From the NCBI RefSeq assembly GCF_000403645.1, contig NC_021313.1:372001-436000 (forward strand): DNA of 64,000 nucleotides. Reading direction: 5' to 3'. Positions within the stretch are counted from its first letter, which is position 1. The number at the start of each line of letters is the position of its first letter. A program made the position numbers and the translations under genes. Origin of the DNA: Salinarchaeum sp. Harcht-Bsk1. GTDB lineage: Archaea > Halobacteriota > Halobacteria > Halobacteriales > Salinarchaeaceae. The notes under the pieces are model-generated. The model saw nothing but the letters and a program-made list of their open reading frames with translations, made no database searches and had not been told where the DNA came from. Positions 61,102-64,000 of the stretch are shown in pieces.

Positions 61102-61109
61102 TACTTTAC
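61102..61109 (+). promoter_or_regulatory. TATA box of gapI
   Basis: TACTTTAC is centred 27-28 nt before the gapI ATG; ACAAA precedes it as a BRE-like element. Confidence 0.55.
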
Positions 61110-61132
61110 CCACGACTCGCCACAATTCTACT

Positions 61133-62167
61133 ATGAGCACGTCGAGTGATACCGTTCGCGTCGGTCTCAACGGCTTCGGACGCATCGGGCGCAACGTCTT
61201 CCGCGCTGCCCTGGACAGCGACACCGTCGACATCGTCGGCATCAACGACGTCATGGACGTCGACGACATGGCGTACCTCCTCGAGTACGACACCGTCCAC
61301 GGCACGACCGAAGGCGTCGAACTCGACGGCGAGGATATCGTCGTCGACGGCACTGCCTTCCCGACCTTCTCCGAGAAGGACCCCGCACAGCTCCCCTGGG
61401 ACGAACTCGACGTCGACGTCGCCTTCGAGGCGACTGGCCTCTTCCGGACCCACGAGGACGCGATCAAGCACGTCGAGGCGGGCGCCGACAAGACGATCAT
61501 CTCCGCACCGCCCAAGGGCGAGAAGGAGGTCCTGACGGTCGTCTACGGCGTCAACCACGACGAGTACGACGGCCAGGACGTCGTCTCGAACGCCTCCTGT
61601 ACCACGAACTCCATCTCCCCCGTCGCGAAGGTCCTCGACGAGGAGTTCGGCATCGAGTCGGGCGTCCTCACGACGACCCACGCCTACACGGGCTCCCAGA
61701 ACCTCATCGACGGCCCGAAGGCCAAGCGTCGCCGCGGCCGCGCCGCCGCCGAGAACATCGTCCCGACCTCCACCGGTGCTGCGCAGGCGACGACCGAGGT
61801 CCTCCCACAGCTCGAGGGGAAACTCGACGGCATGGCGATGCGCGTGCCCGTGCCCGACGGCTCGATTACGGACTTCGTCGTGTCGCTGGAAGCCGACGTC
61901 ACCGAGTCGGAGGTCAACGCCGCGCTCGAACGCGCCGCAGGCGGCGAACTGGAGGGCGTGCTCGGCTACACCGAGGACGAGGTCGTCTCGTCTGACATCG
62001 TCGGCGAGCCCTACTCGTCGATCGTCGACGCCGAGTCGACGATGGTCATGGGCAACCAGGTGAAGGTGCTAGCCTGGTACGACAACGAGTTCGGGTTCGC
62101 CAACCGGATGCTCGACCTCGCCGAGTACGTCGTCGCCGAGTCCGAGACCGAGGCGGCCGAGGCCTGA
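61133..62167 (+). CDS. gapI: type I glyceraldehyde-3-phosphate dehydrogenase
   Basis: 344 aa. VGLNGFGRIGRNVFRA for the cofactor, SNASCTTNSISPVAKVL with the catalytic Cys, TTHAYTGSQNLIDGP with the His, and WYDNEFGFANRML near the end are those of bacterial-type GAPDH, probably acquired from bacteria early in haloarchaea. It oxidises glyceraldehyde-3-phosphate in sugar degradation. pgk follows after 97 bp. Confidence 0.97.
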   Translation: MSTSSDTVRVGLNGFGRIGRNVFRAALDSDTVDIVGINDVMDVDDMAYLLEYDTVHGTTEGVELDGEDIVVDGTAFPTFSEKDPAQLPWDELDVDVAFEATGLFRTHEDAIKHVEAGADKTIISAPPKGEKEVLTVVYGVNHDEYDGQDVVSNASCTTNSISPVAKVLDEEFGIESGVLTTTHAYTGSQNLIDGPKAKRRRGRAAAENIVPTSTGAAQATTEVLPQLEGKLDGMAMRVPVPDGSITDFVVSLEADVTESEVNAALERAAGGELEGVLGYTEDEVVSSDIVGEPYSSIVDAESTMVMGNQVKVLAWYDNEFGFANRMLDLAEYVVAESETEAAEA

Positions 62168-62264
62168 GGCGAACCGGGGCCAGCGCGCCCCAGCGACGAA
62201 ACGACCCCCTTCTGCGACCGAACGTTCCGGCGCTTTTTTGCCTCGCTCCCGCGCAGCAACGAGT

Positions 62265-63554
62265 ATGGCCGCGTTCCACACCACCGACGAACTCGATCCC
62301 GGACAGCGCCTCCTCGTCCGGATCGACGTCAACGCGCCGATCGAGGACGGCGAGGTCCAGTCGACCCGCCGGTTCGAGCGCCACGCAGAGTCGATCCGCG
62401 AGTTGCTCGACGCGGGGCACGCCCTCGCGATCATGGCCCATCAGGGCCGCCCCGGTCGAGACACGTTCACCGGCCTGGAACAGCACGCGTTCATCCTCTC
62501 CGACCTCGTCGGCGAGGAAATCGAGTACGTGCCCTCTACCTTCGGCGAGGAAGCCGTCGAAGCGATCGCCGACCTGGAACCGAATCCCGACGCCGCGAGT
62601 GCGGGCGCGGAGGATGCCGCCGGCGATGCCGACACCACCGGCGAGGCGATTCTCCTCGAGAACGTCCGGATGACCGACGGCGAACTACCCGAGGAGCCCC
62701 CGGAGGTCAAGGCCCAGACGGAGTTCGTCCGCACGCTCGCGAAGGCCTTCGACGGCTACGTCAACGACGGCTACTCCGTCGCCCACCGTTCCCACGCCTC
62801 GATCGTCGGCTTCCCCGAGGTGATGGATTCCTACGCCGGCCCCGTGATGGCCGACGAGTACGAGTACAACACCTCGGTCGAGCGCCGCGAGTTCGACGGT
62901 GACGTGACGATGGTCCTCGGCGGCACCAAGGCCGAGGACGTCATCGCCGCGATGGACCACCTCGAGGACACCGTCGACACCTTCCTGCTCGGCGGCGTCG
63001 TCGGCGAACTGTTCCTCCGCGCCCGCGGCCATCCGGTCGGCCACGACCTCGAGGACGGTCCCGACCTCTACGACGAGAACTACGAGAAGAACGAGGACCT
63101 CATCGCCGACGTCCTCGATCGGTTCGGCGACCGCATCGAGACGCCGGTCGACCTCGCGTACGAGGACGAGAACGGCGAGCGCGCCGAGCACGCCGTCGTG
63201 GACGTCGAGGAGAAGACGGTCTCGTACATGGATATCGGTCACGAGACGGTGGAGGCCTACCGACCGATCGTCGAGGACTCCGCCGCGGTGCTCGTCAAGG
63301 GCGCCCTCGGCGTCTTCGAGGACGAGCGCTTCAGCTACGGGACGGTGGAAGTGCTCCGTGCTGCTGGCGAGTCCGACGCGTTCTGCGTCGTCGGAGGCGG
63401 CGACACCGCCCGGACCGTGCCGATGTACGATCTCGATCCGGCCGGCTTCGACCACCTCTCGATCGCCGGCGGCGCGTACCTCCAGGCGCTGACCGGCGAG
63501 GGACTCGTGGGCGTCGACGCGCTAGAACGGGCCGCCGAGCGGATGGACGGCTGA
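62265..63554 (+). CDS. pgk: phosphoglycerate kinase
   Basis: 429 aa from the ATG of MAAFHTTDELDPGQRLLVRI. VRIDVNAPIEDGEVQSTRRF, AIMAHQGRPGRD, ENVRMTDGELPE and NDGYSVAHRSHASIVGFPEV form the 3-phosphoglycerate site. CVVGGGDTARTV is the C-terminal nucleotide loop. Archaeal-type PGK. An acidic insert at about 112-136 (AGAEDAAGDADTTGEA) is haloarchaeal. TTTTTGCC lies 26-27 nt ahead of the ATG, so pgk may have its own promoter besides read-through from gapI. Confidence 0.96.
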   Translation: MAAFHTTDELDPGQRLLVRIDVNAPIEDGEVQSTRRFERHAESIRELLDAGHALAIMAHQGRPGRDTFTGLEQHAFILSDLVGEEIEYVPSTFGEEAVEAIADLEPNPDAASAGAEDAAGDADTTGEAILLENVRMTDGELPEEPPEVKAQTEFVRTLAKAFDGYVNDGYSVAHRSHASIVGFPEVMDSYAGPVMADEYEYNTSVERREFDGDVTMVLGGTKAEDVIAAMDHLEDTVDTFLLGGVVGELFLRARGHPVGHDLEDGPDLYDENYEKNEDLIADVLDRFGDRIETPVDLAYEDENGERAEHAVVDVEEKTVSYMDIGHETVEAYRPIVEDSAAVLVKGALGVFEDERFSYGTVEVLRAAGESDAFCVVGGGDTARTVPMYDLDPAGFDHLSIAGGAYLQALTGEGLVGVDALERAAERMDG

Positions 63555-63571
63555 CGGACACGGGGAGCCCG

Positions 63572-64000
63572 ATGGGAACCGACGAATCGGACGACAGTGG
63601 CCCAGTCCGGATCGAGGGGTTCGGCCCCGGCGTCGACGGGTACTACGACGTCGGCGACCAGCTGTCGCGCTACCTCACCGAGACGGCGAACCGGTTCTTC
63701 ACCAACGAACGGACGACCAAACGATCGATCGACTCGAAGGCAGCCTTCGAGGCGCGGCGTGCGGACGTTCGATCGACGGTGCTGGCGAGCCTTGGCGGCT
63801 TGCCCGACCGACCCGACGACCTCGGCGTCGAGCGCCACGGGACCATCGAGCGGGCGGGCTATCACGTCGATCGGATCACCTTCGAGAGCCTGCAAGACTT
63901 CCACGTAACCGCGAACTGCTACGTGCCCGACGCCGACGGGCCGCACCCGGCCGTGCTCTTCTCGTGTGGTCACCTCGGACCGGCGAAAACTGACGAGCTA
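63572..64000 (+). CDS. alpha/beta hydrolase (acetyl xylan esterase-like), 5' part
   Basis: 143 residues are visible and the frame runs off the window. It starts MGTDESDDSGPVRIEGFGPG, 17 bp after pgk. A helical N-terminal region (SRYLTETANRFFTNE) precedes ADVRSTVLASLGG and the first strands of an alpha/beta hydrolase (ITFESLQDFHVTANCYVP, PHPAVLFSCGH). This order is seen in acetyl xylan esterase and related carbohydrate-esterase families. The nucleophile elbow is beyond the edge. Confidence 0.7.
   Translation, partial: MGTDESDDSGPVRIEGFGPGVDGYYDVGDQLSRYLTETANRFFTNERTTKRSIDSKAAFEARRADVRSTVLASLGGLPDRPDDLGVERHGTIERAGYHVDRITFESLQDFHVTANCYVPDADGPHPAVLFSCGHLGPAKTDEL

Noticed and set aside
60920-61132. 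TrmB operator of the TACT-N7/8-GAGTA type
   Set aside because: TACTC and GAGTA fragments occur, but not in the needed spacing and orientation.

Overview
The window is a GC-rich stretch of a haloarchaeal (class Halobacteria) chromosome. The proteins are strongly acidic. The gene set is archaeal: thermosome, LonB, aIF-1A, mevalonate kinase plus isopentenyl phosphate kinase, RNase J, ThiR, HalX and HTH_10 regulators, halocyanin and halorhodopsin. Many start codons sit 24-30 nt downstream of a TATA-like element, the leaderless layout usual in this group. I saw no rRNA, tRNA, transposase, integrase or CRISPR array. I do not name a genus.

Layout. 1-14.5 kb: end of a methyltransferase; a divergent pair of exported or membrane-anchored proteins, one with a cytoplasmic winged helix; etfBA; a polyprenyl synthase; DUF373; the thermosome; SAM hydrolase; nadM; lonB with a CPBP protease. 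14.5-23 kb: DUF302; an isoprenoid block (mvk, ipk, DUF5518, RNase J, idsA); cupin; tpiA; pyrBI. 23-32 kb: MinD-like ATPase, UlaG-like hydrolase, small proteins, aIF-1A, a secreted CBM6-GH16 glucanase, a ZIP transporter, a DrrAB-type ABC exporter, and a lipoprotein packed with N-glycosylation sequons. 32-44 kb: aldehyde dehydrogenase plus SDR, methyltransferase, flavodoxin, cspA, DUF4112, an HTH_10 regulator, PHP, aldo/keto reductase, SDR, a beta-propeller glycosidase-like protein, and YchF.

44-51 kb is a light-related neighbourhood: heliorhodopsin, an amphi-Trp protein with an overlapping partner, a GlpA-like flavoprotein, an FeS photolyase/cryptochrome of the (6-4) PhrB type, and halorhodopsin. 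51-64 kb: fructosamine kinase, membrane proteins, ThiR, halocyanin, RimK-like ligase, Hsp20, a HalX protein with a degenerate receiver and a zinc ribbon, divergent gapII and gapI-pgk, and the start of an esterase.

How the genes fit together. mvk, ipk, idsA and the second prenyl synthase supply archaeal lipids and the carotenoid precursors of retinal. gapI, gapII, pgk and tpiA form the triose part of glycolysis and gluconeogenesis. The GH16 enzyme, the propeller glycosidase, PHP, AKR, SDR and ALDH genes suggest polysaccharide and sugar use. Thermosome, LonB, Hsp20 and CspA are the stress set. The most notable observations are the heliorhodopsin-photolyase-halorhodopsin neighbourhood, a run of perfect hairpins directly before RNase J, the heptad-spaced sequon lipoprotein, the HalX pseudo-receiver, and a duplicated Shine-Dalgarno/start unit that creates mini-ORFs between two genes.
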